Shown one piece after another: positions 6,253 to 13,537 of a stretch of 17,760 nucleotides of DNA. A model generated the notes under the pieces. That model was not told the origin of the DNA, made no database searches, and saw nothing but the letters and a program-made list of their open reading frames with translations. Source of the DNA: Alphaproteobacteria bacterium (GTDB lineage Bacteria > Pseudomonadota > Alphaproteobacteria > Puniceispirillales > Puniceispirillaceae); assembly GCA_016780695.1 (NCBI GenBank), contig JADHLK010000013.1, positions 1 to 17,760 on the forward strand, written 5' to 3'. Position 1 is the stretch's first letter. The number at the start of each line of letters is the position of its first letter. The position numbers were made by a program, and so were the translations under genes.

Positions 6253-7203
6253 ATGAAAAAATTGTTACTGAGCGTCATCGCCCTTGCGGGCATGGCCTTA
6301 AGCAGCATGGCCCAGGCCCAGAATGTCGGCATTGCGACTTCTAACCCGGGTTCGCTGTTCCATTCGATTGGCACATCGGTTGCCAATGCAGCCAACAAGA
6401 ACGGCCTGAATACAACCATTCAGCCTGCGACAAGCCCAAATCAATTTATCCCCTTCATCAATTCAGGCGGGATTGAATTCGGCGTTGCCAATCTGCAGGA
6501 AGTGAATTACGCGATCACTGGCGAGGCTTGGTGGAACGGGCAGAAAAACGAAAATCTGCGGGTTGTCGCGCATCTGCAGCCGCTGGTTGAAGCTATTTTT
6601 GTGCGCAAGGATAGCAACATTATGAAAGTGAGCGATCTGAGAGGCAAGCCGATGACAGACGGCTATACCGCCCAGAATACGATTCTGCCACAGCTCTCTG
6701 CTTTTTACGCGACTGCCGGCATGACCCGTGATGATATTCAAAAGGTCTCTGTTGCCTCGGTGGTTGCCGGGGCCAACGCCTTTATCGCCGGTGATACAGT
6801 TGGCTTTATCTTTGCCCATGGGGCTGGCAAGGTGCGTGAAGCGGATGCTGCCGTTGGCGGCTTGCGTGCCCTGACTGTTGAAGATAGCAGCGCTGCGGCT
6901 CTGGCAGCAGCCCGCAAACATTGGCCGACTGCCTATTTCAAGGATATGAAGGCGGGCTCCATGCCGGGTATTCTGGAAGACGGCACCTATATTGCCTTCC
7001 CGCAAGTTGTCTTCACCCATGCCGGCGTGCCTGATGAAGTTGTCTATCAGATGGCCAAAGCCATGTCTGAGCAGGCCAAGGTGATGGGCGAGACCTTCCC
7101 GCCGATGCGCGCTTTCCGCCCGGCAGATATGAAGGGGGATCCGGGGGTCGCAAAATTCCACCCCGGAGCGCTGAAGTTCTTTAAGGAAGCCGGGCTGAAC
7201 TAA
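6253..7203 (+). CDS. TAXI family TRAP transporter solute-binding receptor (system 1)
   Basis: Periplasmic receptor that captures an organic substrate and hands it to the TRAP permease encoded next. A Sec signal peptide is clear (two Lys, hydrophobic ALAGMALSSM, cleavage after A-Q-A). The mature part of about 293 residues shows TAXI features: an N-terminal NVGIATSNPGSLFHSIGTSVANA strand-helix, a DLRGK-type hinge at about 130, and repeated small-residue segments. The classical T-G-G-x-Y-x-P substrate loop is replaced by S-N-P-G-S-L-F-H, so its ligand may differ from usual TAXI ligands and from system 2. Start: AGGAGG at 6242-6247 is only 2 nt from the ATG at 6250 but 5 nt from the in-frame ATG at 6253, which I prefer. 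First gene of the receptor-permease-IclR-amidohydrolase operon. Confidence 0.92.
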   Translation: MKKLLLSVIALAGMALSSMAQAQNVGIATSNPGSLFHSIGTSVANAANKNGLNTTIQPATSPNQFIPFINSGGIEFGVANLQEVNYAITGEAWWNGQKNENLRVVAHLQPLVEAIFVRKDSNIMKVSDLRGKPMTDGYTAQNTILPQLSAFYATAGMTRDDIQKVSVASVVAGANAFIAGDTVGFIFAHGAGKVREADAAVGGLRALTVEDSSAAALAAARKHWPTAYFKDMKAGSMPGILEDGTYIAFPQVVFTHAGVPDEVVYQMAKAMSEQAKVMGETFPPMRAFRPADMKGDPGVAKFHPGALKFFKEAGLN

Positions 7204-7206
7204 GCC

Positions 7207-9150
7207 TTGGCAGAGGACGCAAAAACAATCGGGCGAAAGGCTTTCTTCGGCCTTTCGTCCCGCTATACCAAACCGCTGGCAGACCTGCTGGCGGCTGCTA
7301 TGGTTCTGTTGGCTGCTGGCTGGGCTTTTTCCTTTCAGCGCCAGCTGGGCCTTGATCTCTATCCCCAGCAATATTACGCGGCGATTTTATTTTTTGTGCT
7401 GCCACTGGCCTATCTGGGACTACCTGCCCGCAAGGGGAGCGAGCGCGAGACAGTGCCCTTTTACGATATTTTACTGGCGCTGCTGGGAGCCGGAATCTGC
7501 GCCTATATCGCCATTTTATATCCAGCTTTGGTGCTAAAGATATTTGCGCGCACGCCAGATATCTGGATACCTGGATTGATATTGATTTTCCTGTTGCTGG
7601 AAGCCTTGCGGCGGGCGACGGGCTGGGCCTTGGTCATCATCATCGCCTGTTTTATTCTATATGCCTTATTTGGTGATATACTGCCCGGCCGACTGCAAGG
7701 ACGGCCCCAATCCTGGCAATTACTGGCAGGCTATATGGCGGTTGACTCAAACGGAATTCTGGGGCTGCCCATATCGGTTGCCTCTACCGTGGTGATGGCC
7801 TTTATCCTGTTTGGCGTGCTGTTGGGCTTGAGCGGCGGATCCCGTTTCTTTACCGAGGCAGCTACCCTTGGCATGGGCCGTTTCCGGGGCGGGTCGATGA
7901 AAATAGCGGTGCTGGCTTCTGGCCTGTTCGGTTCGATTTCCGGCTCAGCCGTGGCCAATGTGGTTGGCACTGGCGTTGTCACCATCCCGATGATCAAGCG
8001 GGCAGGCTATCAGCCGCACCGGGCCGCAGCGATAGAAGCGGTTGCCTCAACCGGAGGCCAGCTGATGCCGCCAGTGATGGGGGCTTCAGCCTTTCTGATG
8101 GCAGAATTCCTGGCGATACCCTATTCCAATATTGTGCTGGCTGCGCTGGTCCCGGCACTGCTTTATTATCTGGCTCTATTTATGCAAGCAGATCTGGAAG
8201 CCGCCCGGCTGGGCATCAAGGCGATACCCAAAAAAGATATGCCAGCACCACGCAAGGTTTTGCTGGGTGTGCATTTCAGCCTGGCCTTTGCAGTGCTGAT
8301 TTATTTGCTGTTCTGGAAAGGCTATCAGGCCGAAAGGGCAGCTCTTTGGGGGGCTGGTGTGCTGGTGATCAGCGCCTGGCTGTTTGGCTATCAGGGCGTG
8401 CGCCTGCGCCTCAGCCAACTTTTTGGGGCTCTGGCCAATGCTGGTCATGCGGTTGTCGAAATTCTGCTTATTTCAGCAGCATCCGGCGTGGTTATTGGGG
8501 TGTTGAATGTAACCGGTCTCAGCTTTAACCTGACCTATTTACTAGTTCAGATTGGCGGCGGCAATGTGTTTGCGCTGCTTGGCCTGTCCGCGGTTGTCTG
8601 TATCATTCTGGGCATGGGTCTGCCGACATTGGGGGTTTATGTGCTGCTGGCCGCGCTGGTCGCGCCGGCCTTGATTGAGGTGGGCATCAATCCAATAGCC
8701 GCGCATTTGTTTGTGCTTTATTTCGGCATGATGTCGATGATAACCCCGCCGATTGCCCTGGCCGCTTTTGCCGCTGCCGCGATTGCCAAAGCGCCGGCGA
8801 TGGCAACCGGCTGGGCTGCTGTGCGGTTTGGCTGGTTGGCCTATTTGATCCCGCTGCTGTTTGTTTTTTCCCCGACCCTGCTATTGATCGGAGAGACAAC
8901 AGAAATTGCCGTAGCGGTGCTGACTGCTGTCTTTGGTGTGTGGTTTGTCTCGATAGCGATGGCAGGTTTTCTGGTGCGACCCTTTGGCCTACTTCGGCGG
9001 CTGGTATTTGCCGCAGCTGGATTGCTCAGTCTGATACCGGCGAGCGCTTTTCCAGCAGCCAGCCAGACAGATATTATCGGAATTCTATTAGGGCTGCTGC
9101 TCGTCGGATATGAATTTTTCAGAGCCCGCCAGCAAAAGGAAAGCACATGA
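7207..9150 (+). CDS. TRAP transporter fused permease, TAXI type (small 4TM + large DctM-like subunits, system 1)
   Basis: Inner-membrane secondary transporter driven by an ion gradient. The 647 residues hold an N-terminal four-helix DctQ-like part (about 25-165) fused to a DctM-like domain. The DctM signature region is visible at about 215-320: GMGRFRGGSMKIAVLASGLFGSISGSAVANVVGTGVVTIPMIKRAGY is preserved across the family, followed by EAVASTGGQLMPPVMGAS and a later GMGLPTLGVYVLLAALVAPAL. Both halves of the gated transport core are complete. The start is TTG at 7207, one codon (GCC) after the receptor stop and in the same frame; no good ribosome site is near (AAGGAAG is 17 nt upstream), and the next ATG falls inside the first helix. 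Translation is therefore probably coupled to the receptor gene. The stop overlaps the IclR start (ATGA). Confidence 0.93.
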   Translation: MAEDAKTIGRKAFFGLSSRYTKPLADLLAAAMVLLAAGWAFSFQRQLGLDLYPQQYYAAILFFVLPLAYLGLPARKGSERETVPFYDILLALLGAGICAYIAILYPALVLKIFARTPDIWIPGLILIFLLLEALRRATGWALVIIIACFILYALFGDILPGRLQGRPQSWQLLAGYMAVDSNGILGLPISVASTVVMAFILFGVLLGLSGGSRFFTEAATLGMGRFRGGSMKIAVLASGLFGSISGSAVANVVGTGVVTIPMIKRAGYQPHRAAAIEAVASTGGQLMPPVMGASAFLMAEFLAIPYSNIVLAALVPALLYYLALFMQADLEAARLGIKAIPKKDMPAPRKVLLGVHFSLAFAVLIYLLFWKGYQAERAALWGAGVLVISAWLFGYQGVRLRLSQLFGALANAGHAVVEILLISAASGVVIGVLNVTGLSFNLTYLLVQIGGGNVFALLGLSAVVCIILGMGLPTLGVYVLLAALVAPALIEVGINPIAAHLFVLYFGMMSMITPPIALAAFAAAAIAKAPAMATGWAAVRFGWLAYLIPLLFVFSPTLLLIGETTEIAVAVLTAVFGVWFVSIAMAGFLVRPFGLLRRLVFAAAGLLSLIPASAFPAASQTDIIGILLGLLLVGYEFFRARQQKEST

Positions 9151-9956
9151 CTGATACGCTTGCCAGTGCTGAGCGGCTGATTTCCATTTTGCTGCTATTC
9201 TCAGAAGAAAAGCCCGCCTGGAGTTCTGATCAGCTGATGAGGGCAACCGGCTATTCACGCACCTCCCTCTATCGCTATTTGAAGACGCTGAAAGATACCG
9301 GGCTGATTGTCTCGCTGCCGCAGCATGGCTATATGCTGGGGCCGCGCCTGACCGAGCTTGATTATCTTATGCAGCGGTCTGACCCGATTATTTTGCATGG
9401 TCGCCGATATTTGCGGGGGCTGGCTGAAAACATCCCCTGCTCAGCCTTTTTGACCAGATGGTATGAACAAAAAATTCTGTGTGTTGCTTCTGAGGTATCC
9501 GCTCCGCGGCCGCGTTCCAGCTATCCGCGCGGGCGGCCTATGCCGCTGGGCCGGGGGGCCATATCCAGAGCGATTCTGGCACATCTTCCCAAACGTCACC
9601 GCGCCGCCATGATTGCGCAGTATTTGCCCGATTTTCAGCAGCTAAAACTGGGCTTGGATATAGAGGAAGTAGAGGCGGTGTTTCGTCAGATAAGACGGCA
9701 GGGCTATGCCATTGCCTATGGTGAGGTAACCCCTGGTGTGGTCGGCATTGCCGCCCCTATTCTGGTTGCGCCCATGACGCCAGTAGCCGCGCTGTGTATT
9801 TCGCTGCAAGGCAAAGAAACCGCGGCCTCGCAGCTGCAGGATTTTGCCAAAAGCGTGCGCCGGTCAGCTGATGACATCAGCCAGATATTACAGAATCAGT
9901 TTGCGTCTGAAGGCCAAAGAGCTGGCGCGCGCGCCAGTCAGCTGGAAAAAGTTTGA
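9147..9956 (+). CDS. IclR family transcriptional regulator
   Basis: The 269 residues have an N-terminal winged helix (about 1-65: SAERLISILLLFSE, then helix-turn-helix SSDQLMRATGYSRTSLYRYLKTLKDTGLI) and a C-terminal IclR effector domain (about 78-250) with the ligand-loop region VSAPRPRSSYPRGRPMPLGRGAISRAI and a final domain ending in QLQDFAKSVRRSADDI. Such proteins are dimeric repressors or activators sensing aromatic or small organic acids. Start: ATG at 9147, overlapping the permease stop by 4 nt, with AAAGGAAA about 5 nt upstream. It lies inside the TAXI/TRAP operon, so it probably controls this operon and the divergent ThDP gene through the palindromes at 6110-6201. Target and effector are inference. 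Confidence 0.93.
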   Translation: MTDTLASAERLISILLLFSEEKPAWSSDQLMRATGYSRTSLYRYLKTLKDTGLIVSLPQHGYMLGPRLTELDYLMQRSDPIILHGRRYLRGLAENIPCSAFLTRWYEQKILCVASEVSAPRPRSSYPRGRPMPLGRGAISRAILAHLPKRHRAAMIAQYLPDFQQLKLGLDIEEVEAVFRQIRRQGYAIAYGEVTPGVVGIAAPILVAPMTPVAALCISLQGKETAASQLQDFAKSVRRSADDISQILQNQFASEGQRAGARASQLEKV

Positions 9957-9976
9957 GTTGTGAAAGGAAAAATAAG

Positions 9977-10993
9977 ATGAAAAAAATTGATGCCTTTAAC
10001 CATATTTGGCCGAAACCCTTTTTCGATGCGCTGATCGGTCATATTGGCGAAATGACAGACATCACCCTGCGGTCCGGGGCGGTTCCGATGATGACAGATC
10101 TGGATCGGCGTTTTGAAGTGATGGATATGTTTGGCCCGGATTACTGTCAGATTCTCTCGCTTGCCTCGCCGCCTTTTGAAAAATATGCCGACCCGGAAAA
10201 TGCCTTGCGCCTTGGCCAGATCGGCTCAGACAGCATGGCTGATCTCTGCGCCCAATACCCGGACCGTTTTCCCGGTTTTATCGGCACCGCTGCGATGAGC
10301 AACCCGGCCAGTCTGGTGGCCGAGGCACAGCGCAATATTGAGGAGCTGGGCGCGCTGGGCATGCAGATTTTTACCAATGTGTCAGGCAAGCCGCTTGATC
10401 TGCCCGAATTTGAGCCGTTTTTTGATTATATGGCTCAGTCCGGCAAACCTGTTTGGATGCATCCGGCCCGCGGGGCAAATTTCCCCGATTATCTGAGCGA
10501 GTCACAATCTGAATATGAAATCTGGTGGACTTTCGGCTGGCCTTATGAAACCTCTGCGGCTATGGCCCGGCTGGTGTTTTCCGGTGTGTTTGACAAATTT
10601 CCCGGCCTGAAAATCATCACCCATCATGCGGGTGGCATGGTACCCTTTTTTGAAGGCCGGGTCGGGCCCGGCTGGGATCAGATGGGGGCGCGCACAACAG
10701 ACCGGGATCTGGCAGCGGTCCGCAAGGGGCTGAAGCGTCCGCATCTTGATTATTTCAAGGAATTTTGTGCTGATACGGCCAGCTTTGGTTCAGCCAGAGC
10801 GATCAGCCATGCGGTCGAGTTTTTTGGCGAAGATCGTGTAGTGTTTGCCTCGGATGCGCCCTTTGATCCAGAAGGCGGGCCAATGTATATCCGTGAGACA
10901 ATCGCCATTCTGGACAATCTGGATATTTCTGATGCGCTGCGCCAGAAAATCTATCAGGACAATATCTGTGAGCTGACCGGCCTGCAACTCTGA
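9977..10993 (+). CDS. Amidohydrolase-2 / ACMSD-like metal-dependent enzyme with variant F-x-H motif
   Basis: TIM-barrel enzyme of the ACMSD, gamma-resorcylate decarboxylase and LigW/LigJ group, which decarboxylate or hydrate carboxylated aromatics or ring-cleavage products using one divalent metal. Seen in 338 residues: N-terminal IDAFNHIWP, His162 in WMHPAR, His216-His217 in ITHHAGG (equivalent to the catalytic HxGG region), and Asp293 in FASDAPFD at the last strand. The usual H/E-x-H metal pair on strand 1 is Phe7-x-His9, so one ligand is absent. I start at ATG 9977, with AAAGGA 8 nt upstream; an upstream TTG at 9953 would add eight poorly supported residues and overlap the IclR end. Last gene of the operon, closed by a terminator. 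Decarboxylation or hydrolysis of the compound imported by system 1 is inference. Confidence 0.88.
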   Translation: MKKIDAFNHIWPKPFFDALIGHIGEMTDITLRSGAVPMMTDLDRRFEVMDMFGPDYCQILSLASPPFEKYADPENALRLGQIGSDSMADLCAQYPDRFPGFIGTAAMSNPASLVAEAQRNIEELGALGMQIFTNVSGKPLDLPEFEPFFDYMAQSGKPVWMHPARGANFPDYLSESQSEYEIWWTFGWPYETSAAMARLVFSGVFDKFPGLKIITHHAGGMVPFFEGRVGPGWDQMGARTTDRDLAAVRKGLKRPHLDYFKEFCADTASFGSARAISHAVEFFGEDRVVFASDAPFDPEGGPMYIRETIAILDNLDISDALRQKIYQDNICELTGLQL

Positions 10994-11009
10994 TTAGCCT
11001 GCACCTTTG

Positions 11010-11037
11010 AGTGGCCGGGCAGCTGGCCGCTTTTTTT
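11010..11037 (+). terminator. Intrinsic terminator of the TAXI/IclR/amidohydrolase operon
   Basis: Seven-pair stem AGTGGCC (11010-11016) / GGCCGCT (11025-11031, one G-U pair) with an 8-nt loop, followed by seven T (11031-11037), 16 nt after the amidohydrolase stop. It abuts the end of the convergent small gene. Confidence 0.8.
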
Positions 11038-11333
11038 CAGGTGGTCAGAGACAGTGTCTGCATGCCGGTATAAGAGATTGTCTTTGGTGAGAGTGTCTGG
11101 GTGAATCGGGTGATATGTTCCTGAATCAACGCCTCAATGCGCAGCTGTGTGCTTTCATCAGGAAAGCGCCAGACAACGGTTGAGATATTCGGCGATTGTT
11201 TGTTACGATACGCCTCGAATGTTACGCCTTTGGTATCTTCCAATAATGAAGGCCAACGCGTCTGCAGAATCGATTCAAACAAATCACATTCTTCGGTAGA
11301 GGGAAAAGTCCTAATAAAGATTTTACAAATCAT
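11037..11333 (-). CDS. Small hypothetical protein, about 98 residues
   Basis: I do not recognise this protein with certainty. It opens MICKIFIRTFPS, continues with FESILQTRWPSLLEDTKGVTFEAYRN, then a strand-like STVVWRF and a helix LRIEALIQEHITRF. This beta-alpha-beta pattern could be a small ferredoxin-like (ABM/Dabb-type) fold, but that is only a resemblance. There are no membrane segments or signal peptide. Composition is more AT-rich than its neighbours. Start: ATG at 11333 (a TTG at 11339 is also in frame); neither has a clear ribosome site, so expression is uncertain. It is divergent from the NrtS-like gene (32 bp between starts) and its stop touches the T-run of the terminator of the convergent operon, a placement consistent with a real gene. 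Confidence 0.5.
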   Translation of the reverse strand: MICKIFIRTFPSTEECDLFESILQTRWPSLLEDTKGVTFEAYRNKQSPNISTVVWRFPDESTQLRIEALIQEHITRFTQTLSPKTISYTGMQTLSLTT

Positions 11334-11365
11334 TTTCAAAACCCAACAAAACTTAGGGAAACCAG

Positions 11366-11605
11366 ATGACTGATCTCAGAATTGCACTTCCGATATTTTT
11401 TAGCAAGCCAGTTGCAGCACGGGCCTTTAAGGTGGCCCTGATCGTCGGCATTATTCTGGCCTTCATTAACCATGGTGATTTGATTTTATCCGGTCAGCTG
11501 ACCGCGGCTTGCTGGATCAAGATGCTGGCGACCTGTCTGGTGCCCTATACCGTGTCTTCTGTTACCGCTACGCTGGCCGCACTGGAAGCCAGGCAGCAGG
11601 GCTGA
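11366..11605 (+). CDS. nrtS: NrtS-like small membrane protein (nitrate/nitrite transporter NrtS family)
   Basis: The 79 residues contain two hydrophobic helices: about 19-40 (RAFKVALIVGIILAFINHGD) and about 50-72 (MLATCLVPYTVSSVTATLAA). The I-N-H-G-D turn and C-L-V-P-Y-x-V-S motif match what I recall of the NrtS family, first described from cyanobacterial nitrate transport and common as a short orphan gene in proteobacteria. It should sit in the inner membrane. Start: ATG at 11366 with AGGGAAA about 5 nt upstream. Nitrate-assimilation genes are not seen nearby, so its role here is open; nitrate transport is family inference. Its 3' end is convergent with the P450 gene, 30 bp apart. Confidence 0.75.
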   Translation: MTDLRIALPIFFSKPVAARAFKVALIVGIILAFINHGDLILSGQLTAACWIKMLATCLVPYTVSSVTATLAALEARQQG

Positions 11606-11635
11606 CAGCCAAAGCCAACAAAGGATAAAAAGAGG

Positions 11636-12811
11636 CTAAAGCGGCTCTACCCGCACCGGTAATTTGCCGAACGCATGGATGGAATTGTTCATCGCCCGTT
11701 CCGTCTCACCGGCAATATGCCAGCACTTAACCCGGGTGCGCATCGCCTCAATCAAATTAACCATCTCGCGGCGGGCCAGATGTAGCCCCATACAGGTATG
11801 CACGCCAAAGCCGAAGCCGACATGCTTTCGCACCTTGCGGGTAATATCGAATTTATCCGGATTCTCAAAAACGCGCTCATCCCGGTTGGCCGCGCCATAG
11901 ACAACCATTATCCGCCCTCCGTCCGGCAGATCAACACCGGACAGGCTGGTATCCTCATTTATATAGCGGGCAAAGGACCGGATGGGAGAGACCAGACGGA
12001 CGATTTCCTCTACCGCATTGGGCACCAGCTCTGGATTGTTCTGCAAATATTCCCATTGCTGCGGATTATGGGCAAAGAAATAGGGAATATAGCCGGTGGC
12101 CGCGATGGTGGTATCCAGACTGGGGGCGATATAGTCACGCATCAGCTGGGCGGCTTCTTCTTCGGTGAAGCCATTTTCCGGGGCCAGATCAAAAATGCGG
12201 CGGGCCAGCCCACCTTCTTTCAGATATTTTGCCTGCCCATATTTATCCAGATAGGCGCGCAGCTCGACCAAATCCTCAAAGGCTTTTTTGCTGCGGGCAT
12301 TATGGCCATCCATCAGATCAAAGGTCGCCGCCGCCCATTTCAGCATATTCTCGCGCCCGCTGTCATTCAGCCCGATCAGATCAATCACAATCGAATAGGG
12401 CAATATCTGGGCAAATTCCGACACGCCGTCAAATTCCTGCTTTTCCACCAGCCTGTCTGCCAGCGATTGCGCCGCGAGCCGGATATAATCTTCCAGCGGC
12501 TCAATATTTTTCGGCATCAGCGGGGTGGCGGTGATAGAGCGGCTGCGGCGATGGGCATCGCCATCAGAATTCACAGTGGACCCGACCAGTAATTTATTCA
12601 CATCCTCACTAACCGAAATGCCGCGCCCGGAAATGAAAGTCTTGACCCGCTGCAACACCTCAACAACCTCAGCATGGCGCGCCACCGCATAGGCATTTTG
12701 CTGCGGCAACCAGATGACCGGGCCCAGCGCACGCATTTCAGCATAATAGGGGGCCGGATCCAGAATAAAATCATCCGCATAAAAATCCCGCTCATAAGTT
12801 GGTGCCTGCAT
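11636..12811 (-). CDS. Cytochrome P450, CYP199-like (candidate aryl O-demethylase)
   Basis: Soluble haem monooxygenase of 391 residues. Seen: haem-ligand motif FGFGVHTCMG with Cys340, ExxR as Glu269-x-x-Arg272 in AVEEIVRLVSP, and the I-helix acid-alcohol pair Asp233-Thr234 in APSLDTT (Pro-Ser replaces the common Gly-x). The C-terminal third, with GAANRDER, FDITRK, HVGFGFGVH and a final NNS...LPV, resembles CYP199A2/A4, which O-demethylate para-methoxybenzoates. That would fit the LigM-like enzyme, but substrate assignment is inference. Start: ATG at 12811 with AAGGAGG about 6 nt upstream; upstream in-frame codons (to 12943) run into the MarR gene and are not needed. The MarR stop is 19 nt before the start, so the two are co-transcribed. 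No ferredoxin or ferredoxin reductase gene is in the window, so redox partners come from elsewhere. Confidence 0.93.
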   Translation of the reverse strand: MQAPTYERDFYADDFILDPAPYYAEMRALGPVIWLPQQNAYAVARHAEVVEVLQRVKTFISGRGISVSEDVNKLLVGSTVNSDGDAHRRSRSITATPLMPKNIEPLEDYIRLAAQSLADRLVEKQEFDGVSEFAQILPYSIVIDLIGLNDSGRENMLKWAAATFDLMDGHNARSKKAFEDLVELRAYLDKYGQAKYLKEGGLARRIFDLAPENGFTEEEAAQLMRDYIAPSLDTTIAATGYIPYFFAHNPQQWEYLQNNPELVPNAVEEIVRLVSPIRSFARYINEDTSLSGVDLPDGGRIMVVYGAANRDERVFENPDKFDITRKVRKHVGFGFGVHTCMGLHLARREMVNLIEAMRTRVKCWHIAGETERAMNNSIHAFGKLPVRVEPL

Positions 12812-12830
12812 TATCCCCTCCTTTTTATTT

Positions 12831-13403
12831 TTACTTTCTGGCCTTGGCATCAGAATGTTGGGCAGCCTGCAAGGCGCGCACAATGCCAGTGGTTTCATCT
12901 TGAATTTCATGGTAGCGCTTTTGGGCCAGCTCCAGCAGCTCATCCACCAGCCCCAGCAACTTGGTCACATCCTCAGCCGGCATGCCGTCCACCAGCCGCT
13001 GATTTTGATGATCGGCAAAATCTAGCCCTTTTTCCAGCACCGCCGCACCCGCCTCGGTCAGATGCAAGACACCGCCACGCCGCGGGCTACCAGTGCGCTG
13101 AACCAGCTCTTTTTCAATAAGCACGGAAATAATCCGGCTCATCTGGGCGGCGTCCAAAAAACTCTCCCGCGCCAGAACTGACACGGTTGCCATCCCCAGA
13201 TAACCGATCGTTGCCAAGGTTCTGAATTCCCGCAAAGACAGATTCACATATCCGGAAATAAGGCGCTGGCCAATACGGTCATTCAGCGTGGCCACGCGCG
13301 ATAATTTAAACACGATTAAGTCGCGGATATCCCTCGCATCACGGCGCTCCACGCCGGAGCCCGGCGCGGCCTGTCTGCCAGCTTGCATAATTGACTTTGT
13401 CAT
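12831..13403 (-). CDS. MarR family transcriptional regulator
   Basis: The 190 residues have the MarR layout: N-terminal dimerisation helices (about 25-55), winged helix-turn-helix (about 57-118, with LSLREFRTLATIGYLGMATVSVLA, the recognition helix AAQMSRIISVLIEKELVQR and the wing GSPRRGGVLHLTEAG), and C-terminal dimerisation helices (about 120-170). The family senses phenolic or other small ligands. The N-terminus (about 20 residues) and the Gln/Ala/Lys-rich C-terminus extend beyond the usual 140-150 residues. Start: ATG at 13403 lacks an obvious ribosome site; an in-frame ATG at 13388 is no better. It is upstream of the P450 in the same transcript and downstream of the second TRAP system. 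An 11-bp direct repeat around its start could be its own operator. Control of the P450 gene is inference. Confidence 0.9.
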   Translation of the reverse strand: MTKSIMQAGRQAAPGSGVERRDARDIRDLIVFKLSRVATLNDRIGQRLISGYVNLSLREFRTLATIGYLGMATVSVLARESFLDAAQMSRIISVLIEKELVQRTGSPRRGGVLHLTEAGAAVLEKGLDFADHQNQRLVDGMPAEDVTKLLGLVDELLELAQKRYHEIQDETTGIVRALQAAQHSDAKARK

Positions 13404-13421
13404 AAATCAGGACTTTATCAT
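13393..13421. promoter_or_regulatory. Direct repeat around the MarR start (possible operator)
   Basis: GACTTTGTCAT (13393-13403) and GACTTTATCAT (13411-13421) match at 10 of 11 bases, 18 bp apart. The first also contains the small palindrome TGAC-TTT-GTCA (13392-13402) and covers the MarR start codon. Placement suggests autoregulation, but the evidence is only the repeat. The rest of 13404-13537 shows nothing else clear. Confidence 0.35.
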
Positions 13422-13537
13422 TGAACGAGATAGCTGTCCAGCCCATTGGCGTCCAGATTAGCCCAAATCAGCCGGTAAATCTGTCGGTGAATCAGGCGCT
13501 GAAACAGAGTTTGGATGAGAATTTGACTCAGGCCGGA

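Noticed and set aside
11631..11649. Weak hairpin with T-run at the end of the P450 gene as a terminator
   Set aside because: The stem is only four pairs plus a mismatch and overlaps the stop codon; too weak to call.
11798..12592. 264-residue plus-strand frame inside the P450 gene
   Set aside because: Antisense shadow of a P450 with intact haem, ExxR and I-helix motifs; no ribosome site or known family.
12812..12943. N-terminal extension of the P450 to an upstream ATG
   Set aside because: It would overlap the MarR coding end and ignore the strong AAGGAGG before the ATG at 12811.
13404..13537. Terminator or separate gene between the system 2 permease and MarR
   Set aside because: No stem with a T-run and no credible small gene; only the repeat near the MarR start was found.
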